Below, one piece after another: positions 22,888-33,202 of a stretch of DNA of 64,000 nt. The number at the start of each line of letters is the position of its first letter. Position 1 is the first letter of the stretch. The DNA is taken from positions 85,367-149,366 of the forward strand of contig JAKUCV010004308.1 in the NCBI GenBank assembly GCA_028386065.3, read 5' to 3'. The translations under genes were made by a program, and so were the position numbers. The notes under the pieces are model-generated. The model was given only the letters and a program-made list of their open reading frames with translations. It had not been told where the DNA came from and ran no database searches. This DNA is from Turnera subulata (Eukaryota; Streptophyta; Magnoliopsida; Malpighiales; Passifloraceae).

Positions 22888-23481
22888 TGATGGCCTAGAA
22901 AAGGCTAAGAAGGGGGGGCGGGGGGGGGCGGTGCGTTGTTGAATTAGCTTTTTCCTCTTTTTCGGATTTTCTGTGATTTGGCTCGACACAGAAGCCAAAT
23001 GTGAAACTTGAATGAAATGCGAAAATGATTGCAGGAAAGCAATGAACACAGGCAATTTATAGTGGTCCCCCCTTTAGGATTTCTAAACTATCCACTAATT
23101 TGGTTTTTACAGGCAAGCCAAATAACCTGTGGTACACAAATTTTTGAGGGCTGAACTTGCTAAACCTAACCCAAAGCTGAACCTAGCTTTGTCCACCAAA
23201 CAAGATTATCCCCTAATCCTGCTGATTACAACCTTTCCCAAGGCAAAGCTTCAAGAGTGACTCACTCAAGAAGTTACACAAATTAAGCACAAAGAATATC
23301 TCTCAAGGTAAGCTCTTTTATCAACTTAGAATCTCTTGAATGGCTAGGTTAATTTGTTGTGAGGCTTCAATCCTCTATTTATAGATTCTAAAGATGGGGA
23401 GATGTGTTTCTCAACAGCTAAAAATTGTCCAGGTGGCAGCCGAGTTGACTTCTTGCTTCATTAAATAAAACTGTCCAGTAG
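22888..23481 (-). repeat. SIRE-F 3' LTR, distal piece
   Basis: Matches 62724-63328 of the 5' LTR, including GGCCTAGAAAAGGCTAAGA and the CTGTCCAGTAG where it breaks. The break is the Tat-1 insertion; agtag (23477-23481) pairs with aatag (50493-50497) as a one-mismatch target duplication. It has ATTTGGCT/AGCCAAAT at 22976-23000. Confidence 0.9.
22912..22933. repeat. Poly-G interruption in LTR
   Basis: Runs of 7 and 9 or more G separated by C, replacing a GGGGGGATGAATTAG stretch in the other LTR. It may be a real slippage expansion or a sequencing error in a homopolymer. Confidence 0.8.
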
Positions 23482-24742
23482 TGTGAATACTCGACCCAAA
23501 ATCACTTGGGCCTATTCACCTTTCCTTTACACCTTCATCATAACTGTCATCCAACATCTTTGGAGTCGCCACCCAAATTTTATTAAGGGACAAAAACTTG
23601 GGAAAAACCCTTCATGTGACTCCATTTAGGCAACCGGATAATGAACCAAAGATGTTGGACCCGGGGATTTGTCATGGATGGGAAGGTGTTAGGCACCCAC
23701 CCATATTGGGTCGAAACTTTGTGCAATTAGAGGATTTTGTATGCCTTGTGCAAGTGTGCAAGTGTGAGCACCAAAATATATAACAACTGAATATTAAAAA
23801 GAAGGGGGAGAAGAAGAAGAATGGGCTTGAATTTCCACCACTAGAAACCACCTACGTACCCCGCAACCGGGTTCAAAGCCCATGTAGTTCTTGACATGGC
23901 ACCACAACAATCACATCATCATCAACATCAACATCTCAACAATAATTGGTCAGACAAAAAGGGATTACGATTACCTCTTGTAGCCCTCCTCTAGCTCCTT
24001 GGTTTGGGTTGTGCCTCCCACACAATTTCCCCCCACTCCTCAACTCAATCTTGGAGTTCTTCTTGATCTTCCCCTTTGCTGCCTTCAATGGATGATGCTA
24101 CCCACAAAATTTTACCAGAGTTTTGCCTATGGAACTATTTCTTAAGCTTGGAGAGATAGAGTTTCTCCAAGCTTCAGAGCTTTATGAAAAGTGTTTGTGT
24201 AATAGAATGTTTGTGTTGAAATGTGAGAGGAGGGTCCTATTTATAGTGTTTTGGGTAGCCTAGTTGGGCAAACTTACTGATCAAGGTAATGGCCAAAAAT
24301 CTGGGCCAAAACCGAGTAGAATCAGATTACGGGCGAAAATCGGGCAGAAAACGCGTTTCTGGGTGTGCATGACCGCCATGGCCGTGCATGCAAGGGGTTA
24401 ATGGGTTGTGCAACTCTGAAGAAAAGTCCATACCTTATTAAATTGGACCAATACATTTATCTTCAACCCAAGAATAAATATAATTAGGTTTAATAAATAA
24501 ACAAGCCCAAATTTAATGAGATAAAATACATTTTAGCAATTTAATCCTTAACATATCCTATGATTAAATCGTCTCATTAATCCTAGGCATATAAAAGTCT
24601 TAATTACTATAACGTATAAATTCTACTAAAATTAAACCCCATCCATGCTTCAATCCAAGAGTAACTCATCAATCTTATGATTCAAACATGTTTGGAGTCT
24701 AATCTCAATATAATTTTCATGGGTCAAATTTGGGTGTTCACA
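23482..24742 (-). repeat. Tat-1 3' LTR (1261 bp)
   Basis: Starts TGTGAATACTCGACCC and ends GGGTGTTCACA on the plus strand. It is about 550 bp longer than the 5' LTR because the latter lacks the segment corresponding to roughly 23900-24460. The purine-rich PPT (minus strand CGTGGGGCATC) abuts at 24743. A GACCGCCATGGCCGT motif near 24370 echoes the motif at 43278. Confidence 0.9.
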
Positions 24743-26036
24743 GATGCCCCACGTTGGTGAGTCTTTAAAACTTAAAGACGAAGCAATGCAAGAAAGGAAC
24801 AACCAAATTTGGATAACGAATGTGAGTGCTGTGGACCAATGGTTGGAGCGTCTCATGCTCCACCTCGAGAATCATCTCATCCCGAGGTTTGTGATTGACT
24901 CTTCTCATCTCTTGGGATTTTCCTGGTCCCAAGAGCTACCAGGAATCATCTCATCCCGGCATTTGTTTTGGGATTTTCCTGGTCTCAAAAGTCATTAACA
25001 AAGGATCATCTCACCTATGCTAACTAAGGATATTATCACCTTCCCGTGGGGATTTCGCCAGCTAAGGATATTATCACCCTCCTGTGGGGATTTTTGCGAA
25101 CTAAGGATATTATCACCCTCCAGTGGGGATTTTGCCAACTAAGGATATTATCACCCTCCTGTGGGGATTTTGCCAACTAAGGATATTATCACCCTCCCGT
25201 AGGGATTTTGCTAACTAAGGATATTATCACCCTCCCGTGGGGATTTTGCTAACTAAGGATATTATCACCCTCCTGTGGGGATTTTGCTAACTAAGGATAT
25301 TATCCCCCTACCATGGGGATTTTGCTAACTAAGGATATTATCCCCCTCCCGGGAGGATTTTGCCGACTAAGGTTATTATCGCCCTCCTGTAGGAATTTTG
25401 CTAAGTAAGGATATTATCGCTCTCCCGTGGGGATTTTGCCAACTAAGGATATTATCGCCCTCCTGTGGGGATTTTGCCAACTAAGGATATTATCACCCTC
25501 CTATGGGAATTTTACTAACTAAGGATATTATCACCCTCTCGTGGGGATTTTGCCAACTAAGGATATTATCACCCTCCCGTGGGGATTTTGCCTACTAAGG
25601 ATATTATCACCCTCCCGTGGGGGTTTTGCTAACAAAGGATATTATCATCCTCCCGTGGGGATTTTGCGAACTAAGGATATTATCACCCTCCCGTGGGGAT
25701 TTTGCCAACTAAGGATATTATCACCCTCCCGTGGGGATTTTGTCAACAAGAATCATCTCACCTGTGTTAACTAGGGATATTGTCACCCTCCCGTGAGGAT
25801 CTCATGTCATCTCAGGGGTGTTTGGATTTTCCTGGTCCCAAGAGCTAACAGGAATCATCCTGTGGTTCATCTACATCGTCTCGGTGCTCCTCTATGTCGG
25901 GACAATGTCGCTAGGATATCTACCCCTCAACCTCTACTTTAGGGGTATTTGCCCCTAGCGACTCCCATCAGTTCTACTTCTATCTTAGGGGCACCTGCCC
26001 CTGGTCTCGGCTGGTCTGGAACGAGCATGTTCGCGG
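24743..26036 (-). other. Tat-1 3' UTR
   Basis: Non-coding. It contains the 38-bp array (25022-25782), flanked on both sides by related CCTGGTCCCAAGAGCTA and AATCATCTCATCCC blocks (24880-24995, 25825-25862), and a short region rich in AGGGGYAYYTGCCCCT inverted repeats (25943-25992). Ends at target site cgcgg (26032-26036) where Copia-D begins. Confidence 0.75.
25022..25782. repeat. 38-bp tandem array, about 19-20 units
   Basis: Unit begins AACTAAGGATATTATCACCC and ends GGGGATTTTGCC. Unit starts fall at 25022, 25060, 25099, 25137 and then every 38 bp to 25745, with one 39-bp unit; a degenerate unit follows. Tandem arrays in the 3' UTR are known for Tat/Ogre elements and can seed satellites. 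The repeat happens to be open in one frame (25541-25774) but that is periodic noise, not a protein. Confidence 0.95.
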
Positions 26037-27579
26037 TGTAAGTATCCGGGCATGCAAATTGACAATCAAATGCAATAACATACGCAGCGGAAAAACCGGA
26101 TACACATGGAGGATCCAAGTGAAGGGTTGCTAAACCGAATAACAATTTTTACGTACTTGAATCAGTTGAGGTCTTTCACCCAACTGTATGGACGAATCAA
26201 CAAGAGCCGGATAGAAATCCCGCCCCTCTACGGTATCCACACGAACCGTGATAACTAGTTGGAATCGTCACACGATTACCAATCCGAGCACCCCCGAACT
26301 GATGTGCTAGCAGCAGGTTTCCGGGAGCTAGTGTTTGTGGTGTTTTTCTTCTTTCTCAAAGAAGGATGTGTGTAACCTGAAAAACTCTAAGCTCTCAAGT
26401 CTCTCAAGCTCTAGAAAAACAGACTCAAAGTCATGAATCAACAAGGCATAATCAGATTATGCTTAGTCTAATCCCACTAACAAAAGCAAGGGACAAAGTG
26501 GCCAACACCTTTGGCCAACATGATTAGCTTTTAGCTAATTATGTCTCCACTAACTCTTGGTGGGATTACATATCACATGGCAGTAATTATGGTTCAATGA
26601 ATCAGATATTTAGTGAACCAAACCAGCCCAAAACGACCCTGGTCCAACCACAGTCCAACCACGGTCCAACCACGGTCCAACCACACCTAGTCGAACCATG
26701 GTCCGACCACAGTTAAACCATCTACTCGAATCAACGATTCTAAGTGTGTGACCATGTAGGCACTTGTAACGTCTGGCAATAATTGTAAACTCATTTACAA
26801 TTATAAGCAAAGAGCGGCGTCTAGCAACACATCATTGCTACCCGAACGACAAGATCAGTACTGATTCAATATGCCTCGTAAGCATGTCATCGTCCCTTCG
26901 TCCCATTATCAAGATTAAACACGAGACTTGGAATATGTCATTCTCGCATATGTTTAATCTCGGTTTCTTGATCCTCGAGCTAACTGTGTAAAACGGATAC
27001 TAATGATGTCACCATATCATAGTCCGAGCACGGCCGTGCATTTACAGTTCAACTCTCTCAAGAAACAAACCAATAATATACCCGTTATATGGGTTGGACG
27101 AATCCCGTCTGGATCATACAAAACCCACTACATATTTATCATATACCCAATGATTACACTATGTCTACTCATTTACGAAATAACCAAGAGTAATATCAAA
27201 GTATACGACTCATATGTTGGGAACCTTGATGATCACAGGTCTAAGGACAATACATATAAGAACCACTAATGACAATCATATAACGTTCCATGTAGCGTTC
27301 TTATGTGGGTCGGTCTAGTCCACAAGTTCTCTAACTTGTACCCGTATGTAGAATTCATATCACATATAATTCTCAACATATGCTAGTCTTAATTTATTAT
27401 TACAACCCATCCATAATAATAATCCACTAGGGACATTTAAGAATATATAAATATTCTAGGGTTATAAATATATGCAAGCGTTTATCTCATAAACGATATT
27501 TATTGGAATAACCTTAATGTGTATACATGATTACAAATAAACATCCATTGATTGGCTTTTTGGGAATATTACACTAACA
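26037..27579 (-). repeat. Copia-D 3' LTR (1543 bp)
   Basis: Plus-strand TGTAAGTATCCGGGCATGC start and ATTACACTAACA end. Collinear with 41414-42945. It has four contiguous 11-bp units GGTCCAACCAC (26641-26684) where the other LTR has three (42018-42050). No coding sequence. Confidence 0.93.
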
Positions 27580-27642
27580 ATCTCCCACTTGCACTAAAGC
27601 CAATCATACATGTATCTATTACCAATGGACACAGCTTGACCA

Positions 27643-29376
27643 TCATGCTTCAGTCAACGGATCTGCAACATTGTTCTCAGATGGAACTCTACATAGTCTG
27701 ACATCGCCTCTATCTATGATCTCTCTAATAAGATGATAGTGTCAGAGAATATATTTGGATCTCTGGTGGTATGTAGGTTCCTGAGCCTGTGAGATTGTCC
27801 CATTGTTATCACAATAGAGCTCAATCGGACTCCCAATGCTCGGAACTACCCCAAGTTTAGTTACGAACTTTTGGATCCAAACAGCCTCTTTCACCGCATC
27901 TGAGGCAGCAATGTACTCAGCCTCGGTTGTAGAATCGGCAACTGTCTCTTGCTTTGAACTCTTCCAGTATACAACACCACCTCCAAGACAAAACACATAA
28001 CCTGACTGCGATCTAAAATCATCCATATCGGTTTGGAAGCTAGCATCTGTGTAGCCCTTTACAACAAGCTCATCCACGCTTCCGTAAACCAGGAATGCAT
28101 CCTTAGTCCTTCTCAAGTACTTAAGGAAGTTCTTAACCGTTGTCTAGTGACTCTCATCGGGATCAGCTTGATATCTGCTTGTGACACTCAAAGCATAAGC
28201 GACATCCGGTCGAGTACATAGCATGGCATACATAATAGATCCTATTGCAGAAGCATAAGGAATCTTACTCATCTGCTCTCTCTCCTTAGTCGTACTAGGA
28301 CATTGATTCTTTGAGAGAGCTATCCCATGTGACAAGGGCAAGAATCCTTTCTTGGAATCTTGCATGCTAAACCACTTTAACACCGTGTCAATATATGTAC
28401 TCTGACTTAGCCCGAGAAGCCTTTTGGATCTATCTCTATAGATCTTTATGCCTAACACATAGGCTGCTTCTCCTAAGTCCTTCATTGAGAAATTCTTCCC
28501 TAACCAAGCCTTTACAGACTGTAGTGTCGGAATGTCATTCCCAATGACTAGGATGTCGTCAATATACAACAACAAGAAAACAATAATGCTCCCACTAACC
28601 TTCTTATAAACACATGGTTCATCTTCGTTTTTAATGAAATCAAACTCTATGATCGTTTCATTAAAATGAAGATTCCAACTCCTAGAAGCTTGCTTCAATC
28701 CATAAATGGATCTCTGCAACTTGCATACCATATTGGCATTCTCTAGATCGGCAAAACCTTCAGGTTGTGTCATGTACACATCCTCTAAAAGATTTCCGTT
28801 AAGGAAAGCGGTTTTGACATCCATTTGCGATATCTCATAATCATAGTATGCCGCTATAGCCCATAGAATCCAAATGGATTTAACCATGGCAACTAGCGAG
28901 AAAGTTTCATCATAGTCAATACCATGAACTTGCTTGAAACCTTTCGCCACCAATCGCCCTTTATAGGTAATCACTTTACCATCCATGTCGGTCTTTTTCT
29001 TAAAAACCCACTTGCACCCTATGGGTTTTACCCCTTCAGGTGAATCAACCAAGGTCCATATCTTGTTTTGATACAAGGATTCCATTTCTGAATTCATGGC
29101 TTCCAGACACTTCTTAGAGTCCGGACCCATGATGGCGTGCTGATAAGAAGTGGGCTCATCCTCTTCTATGAGCATCACATCCCCCGTGTGAGTGATAAGA
29201 AATCCATATCTCTCAGGCTCATACCGAGTCCTAACCGACCTACGCGGTCCATGTGTTACAGGCATAGGATTCTCATCCACAACATCTTGGGGTTCCTGTC
29301 CTTGTTCCATCTCAGCCTCAATATCTCGAACTTCTTCGAGTTCTATTTTCCTCCTACTGATTCTTCTAGAAATAAA
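27643..29376 (-). pseudogene. Copia-D reverse transcriptase and RNase H
   Basis: Frame 29310-28144 (388 aa) holds the RT: KWVFKKKTDMDGK, motif A QMDVKTAFLNG and catalytic LLYIDDILVIGND (about 28560). A TAG at 28141 splits it from RNase H (28116-27742), with GYTDASFQTD and the [10 protein letters not shown] helix. A TGA near 27739 (from Arg CGA, by family comparison) interrupts the tail, which ends DPLTEA at 27643. A TAA at about 29375 separates RT from integrase. Catalytic residues are intact; a few point mutations kill it. Confidence 0.9.
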
Positions 29377-29767
29377 TTATCTTTCTGGAAAAATAGCAGT
29401 CCGAGCAACAAACACTTTGTGCTCTGTGGGATTGTAGAAATAATACCCATTAGCTTCCTTAGGGTATCCTACAAAGAGGCACTTGTCGGATTTCTGGCCG
29501 AGTTTATCTGATGCGTCACGTCTCACGTAAGCCTCACAACCCCAAATTCTCATAAAAGACAAATTGGGACGCCTCCCAGTCCATATCTCATACGGTGTCT
29601 TTTCGACGGATTTAGATGGAACACGGTTAAGTGTAAATGCAGCACTCAATAATGCATGTCCCCAAAATGAAGAAGGAAGGTCAGCTTGACTCATCATCGA
29701 ACGAACCATGTCCCCAAAATGAATAAGGAAGGTCAGCTTGACTCATCATCGAACGAACCATGTCTAA
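29377..29767 (-). pseudogene. Copia-D integrase, C-terminal half
   Basis: MVRSMMSQADLPSSFWGHAL and TPYEIWTGRRPNLSFMRIWG are the conserved segment that follows the third catalytic residue in Copia integrases, then the GYPKEANGYYFYNP domain. It begins at the SIRE-E target site caagg (29768-29772) and includes a 52-bp tandem duplication (29658-29761) that shifts the frame. Confidence 0.9.
29658..29761. repeat. 52-bp tandem duplication in integrase
   Basis: 29658-29709 and 29710-29761 differ by a single base (GAAG/GAAT). The length is not a multiple of three, so it breaks the reading frame. It ends only 6 bp before the SIRE-E target duplication. Confidence 0.93.
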
Positions 29768-29772
29768 CAAGG

Positions 29773-31371
29773 TGTTAGAACTCGTGGTTCATTACAGGTT
29801 TTGATAATCGACAAACCAATGAAGCAAAAAGAAATGAAGTCAAACCAATCCTCAAGCAAAAGAAATTATTCAAGAGCAAAGGAACAAAGTGAATAAGCAC
29901 AAGATTGAAGAGCTAAGAAAGAAGAGCTAGATTCATAAATTGTACAAGGTATAACACTCAACTCTTCTAGGACATTGGCTCAAAATGAGATAAAATTTGC
30001 TCATGCATCACATAAACATATTTCAAACATCAAACTGTTTTTCTGTGTCAATAACATCGATGTTATATTTTACAACATCGATGTTCTGCCTTCCAACAAA
30101 TTTTCAAAACAAGCAGGAGATAAAATTTGCTCATGCATCACATAAACATATTTCAAACATCAAACTGTTTTTCTGTGTCAATAACATCGATGTTATATTT
30201 TACAACATCGATATTCTGCCTTCCAACAAATTTCCAAAACAGGCAGTAGGCAAATAACATCGATGTTGGCATCCTAAACATCGATGTTCTAGTGACCGTT
30301 GCTTTTAAAATTAGTCATAACATCGATGTTCCATATTGGTCAGTTTCACTTTGTTTTTGCCGAGCCAAAATAACATCGATGTTGCCTTCTAAACATCGAT
30401 GTTCCTACCTTCAAAGAAATTCCCAAAAATTTGCAGAAGGCAAATAACATCGATGTTGGCATCCCACACATCGATGTTCTCATGACCGTTGCATTTGAAA
30501 ATATCCTTTACATAAGCAAAACATCGATGTTGGATTTCATAACATCGATGTTCTTCAATGGTCAGCTTTAATCGTTTTTCACAGAAGCAAAATAACATCG
30601 ATATTGTGAATTAAACATCAATGTTCTCCAAGAATCAATTTTCATCTCATTTTCACAGGATCAAAATAACATCGATGTTTTAGTTACCGTTAGTCCAAAA
30701 ATTCAAATTTGCTGGACAAAACATCGATGTTGAGAATTAAAACATCGATGTTATGGCCGTTATTGCTGACAACTTTTAGCACCCACTATGTTTTGCTTAA
30801 AGCTTTTTCTTGGGTGGATTTCAAACGGCTCCATGACTTTTCAGAGCTACAAATTCAGCATTTTCAGCTCTGTTTCACAATCAATCAACTCTCTACATTC
30901 ATGCTATTCATTCATACATCCATTACAAATCTTAATTGAGCCAATATCCTTTTGAGGATTTGAGAGTTGCCTTTTAGAGCCTAATTCTGTATACTCATAT
31001 CTGCTCTTTGAGAGAGTTCTTTGTTTGAGTGATTGTGTTGTCATACACCTTAAGGGAGGTTAGTTCCCTTGTTGAGATTCATAGGAAGAGGGAATATCTT
31101 CTTGTGTGAGAAGTTTTGAAGTGAGGTATCTTCAAGCAGGAGATTAGAGTTTCTTGTGACTAGAACTCTAGGTTGTAAACGGTTTGTTAAGCACCCGTAA
31201 GCTTAACGTAGATAGTGGAATCTTCAAGAGAGTCTCTTGCTGGATTAGCTACACAAGTAGTGTGTGTGTGAACCAGGATAAATTATTTGTGTCCTTCAAT
31301 CTTTAAATTGTTTGTTTTATTCCGATAAACGCTATTCAACCCCCCTCTAGCGTAGGGCTATTGCTCTAACA
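29773..31371 (+). repeat. SIRE-E 5' LTR (1599 bp)
   Basis: Starts TGTTAGAACTCGTGG and ends TTGCTCTAACA. It is near-identical to the 3' LTR apart from four length changes: a 130-bp tandem duplication (29987-30246), two losses of 21 bp between paired palindromes (at 30319 and 30668), and a ~20-bp deletion near 31310. It should contain the promoter; no TATA element is claimed. Confidence 0.94.
30053..30752. repeat. Array of 12-bp palindrome AACATCGATGTT (18 sites)
   Basis: Sites start at 30053, 30074, 30183, 30204, 30256, 30277, 30319, 30372, 30392, 30446, 30467, 30520, 30541, 30594, 30614, 30668, 30720 and 30741. Fourteen are perfect and four have one change. Sixteen form pairs 20-21 bp apart; two are single. 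Intervening sequence is far less conserved than the palindromes. The function is unknown: a dimeric DNA-binding site or RNA hairpins (12-bp stem, 8-9-nt loop) are both possible. Confidence 0.95.
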
Positions 31372-31372
31372 A

Positions 31373-31385
31373 TTGGTAGCGGAGC
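31373..31385 (+). other. Primer-binding site of SIRE-E
   Basis: TTGGTAGCGGAGC, one base past the 5' LTR, identical to those of SIRE-B and Tekay-1. Confidence 0.75.
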
Positions 31386-31426
31386 CTAACTTTCTGAAGA
31401 CTTAACCGTTTGAGAGGAAATCTTCC

Positions 31427-33189
31427 ATGGCTTCTTCAAGTAATCATGCAGGAATCTTCGAAGGACATTCAACCGTTCGTCCACCGTACTTTGATGGCAC
31501 CAATTACAGCTACTGGAAGGAGAGGATGAGAATTTTCCTCCAATCCAACAACTATGCTCTTTGGCGAATCATGAAGATTAGAGAGCAAATTCCGATGAAG
31601 AAAGTTGGTGAAGTCCAAGTGCCAAAGACGGAGGAGGAGTACAACGCTGCAGATATCATATTGGTTGAAAACAATGCCAAATCAATCAATATGCTCTATT
31701 GTGCAGTCAACCCCGACGATTATCGAAAAATCTCTTGTTACACAACCGCAAAAGAAATGTGGGATTAGCTGGAGGTTACCTACGAAGGAACCGATCAAGT
31801 TCGAGAGGCCAAAATCGACTCCCTCACCACAGATTATGAACTCTTTCGAATGAAGGAGAACGAAGGATTATAGGAGATGTTCGAACGATTTTCTAAAATC
31901 GTAAATAACCTTCACGCTCTCAAGAAGGTCTACTCCGACAAGGACTTGGTCAGAAAAGTCCTTAGAAGCCTTACTCCCGAATGGCGTTACAAAGCCGACG
32001 CAATATATGAAAACATCGGGACATCGAACACAACCGTTGACAGCTTAAGAGGTAATCTTCTAACCTATGAAACTACTATTCTTAAACCCTCTTTGCAGGA
32101 ACCTAAGAAGAAGAACATAGCTCTCAAAGCTTCCACCTCCAAGACGCAAGAGCTCACTGAATCGGACTCTAGCGATGACGATCAGGAACTCGGACTTGTC
32201 ATCCGCAAATTTCACAAATTCTTGAAGAAGGAATTTGTAAAGAAAGGGAGGAAAATGTTCGGGTCACCCAAATGCTATGGATGTGGAGAAACTGGGCACA
32301 TCAAGCCCAAGTGTCCCAAAGCATAGGAGGGAAAGGAAAAGAAGACCTACAAGAAGCAAAGAGCATACATCTCATGGGGAGGTGATTCCGGTGACGAATC
32401 GTCCGATAGCGATGAGGAAGAAACGGCTAACCTATGTCTTATGGCAAGGGAAGAACCGAAAGAGGTAAGTACCACTTCTCAAAATAAAAATGCCTCATAT
32501 GAAGAATTACAAAATGCATTTGATGAGCTTTATGGTGAATTCATTTCTATTTCTAAAGTTAATAAGAATTTAAGGAAACAAGTTATAACTTTGGAAATGA
32601 TATGGAAAATGTGTCTAATGAGAATAAGAATCTTAAGGAAGAAAATAAGACTCTAGACACACCTAAGGAATGTATATCATGTGGCTCTTTAAAAGAACAA
32701 AATGAAAAATTAGCATCTGAAAATAGGAAGCTAAAGGATGAAAATAAGATGCTAGAAAAGAAAAGTTTAGAGGAATGTTCATCATGTGTACCTTTAAGGA
32801 AACAAGTTGAAGAACTTGAAACAACCTTGAAAAAGTTCAATACTCCTCAGAAAAATCTGAATTCTATGCTAGGTAACTTGCAATCTACTAGGCATGGGAT
32901 AGGTTTTAGGAATGAAACTAAAAGACATAAGGTTGAATCAAAGAAACCTAAGGTACAACCTAAGGTAAACAAAGTGAGTAATGTGCGTAAGTATAGGCAA
33001 CATAGTAACTACTATCAACCTAGAAGGATGCATAACCCAAATGTCATTTGTCATTATTGCAATAGAATAGGACACATTGCTCCTGTTTGTTTCACTAGAC
33101 ATAGGCATTGGGCTCAAGAAGAAGCTCATAACCACTATGCTCCTAACACTCAAGGACCCAAGAAGATTTGGGTACTTAAATCTCATTGA
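31427..33189 (+). pseudogene. SIRE-E gag
   Basis: ATG at 31427 in a MASSSNHAG context, then the Copia Gag core (PYFDGTNYSYWKERMRIFLQ). One frame runs to about 32590 with three TAG stops (31766, 31871, 32324), then a one-base shift leads to 32602-33189. Zinc knuckles are CYGCGETGHIKPKC (about 32270-32311) and CHYCNRIGHIAPVC (about 33050). The Lys/Glu-rich middle predicts coiled coil. The only losses are three nonsense codons and one shift, in keeping with a recent copy. Confidence 0.88.
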
Positions 33190-33202
33190 TTTGATTTTGT
33201 AG

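Noticed and set aside
25541..25774. Open frame with repeated Pro/Leu/Ile peptide
   Set aside because: Produced by the 38-bp tandem repeat passing through three frames; no independent sign of coding.
25022..25782. CRISPR-like array
   Set aside because: Units are contiguous 38-bp direct repeats without unique spacers and lie in a plant Tat element; this is a tandem repeat.
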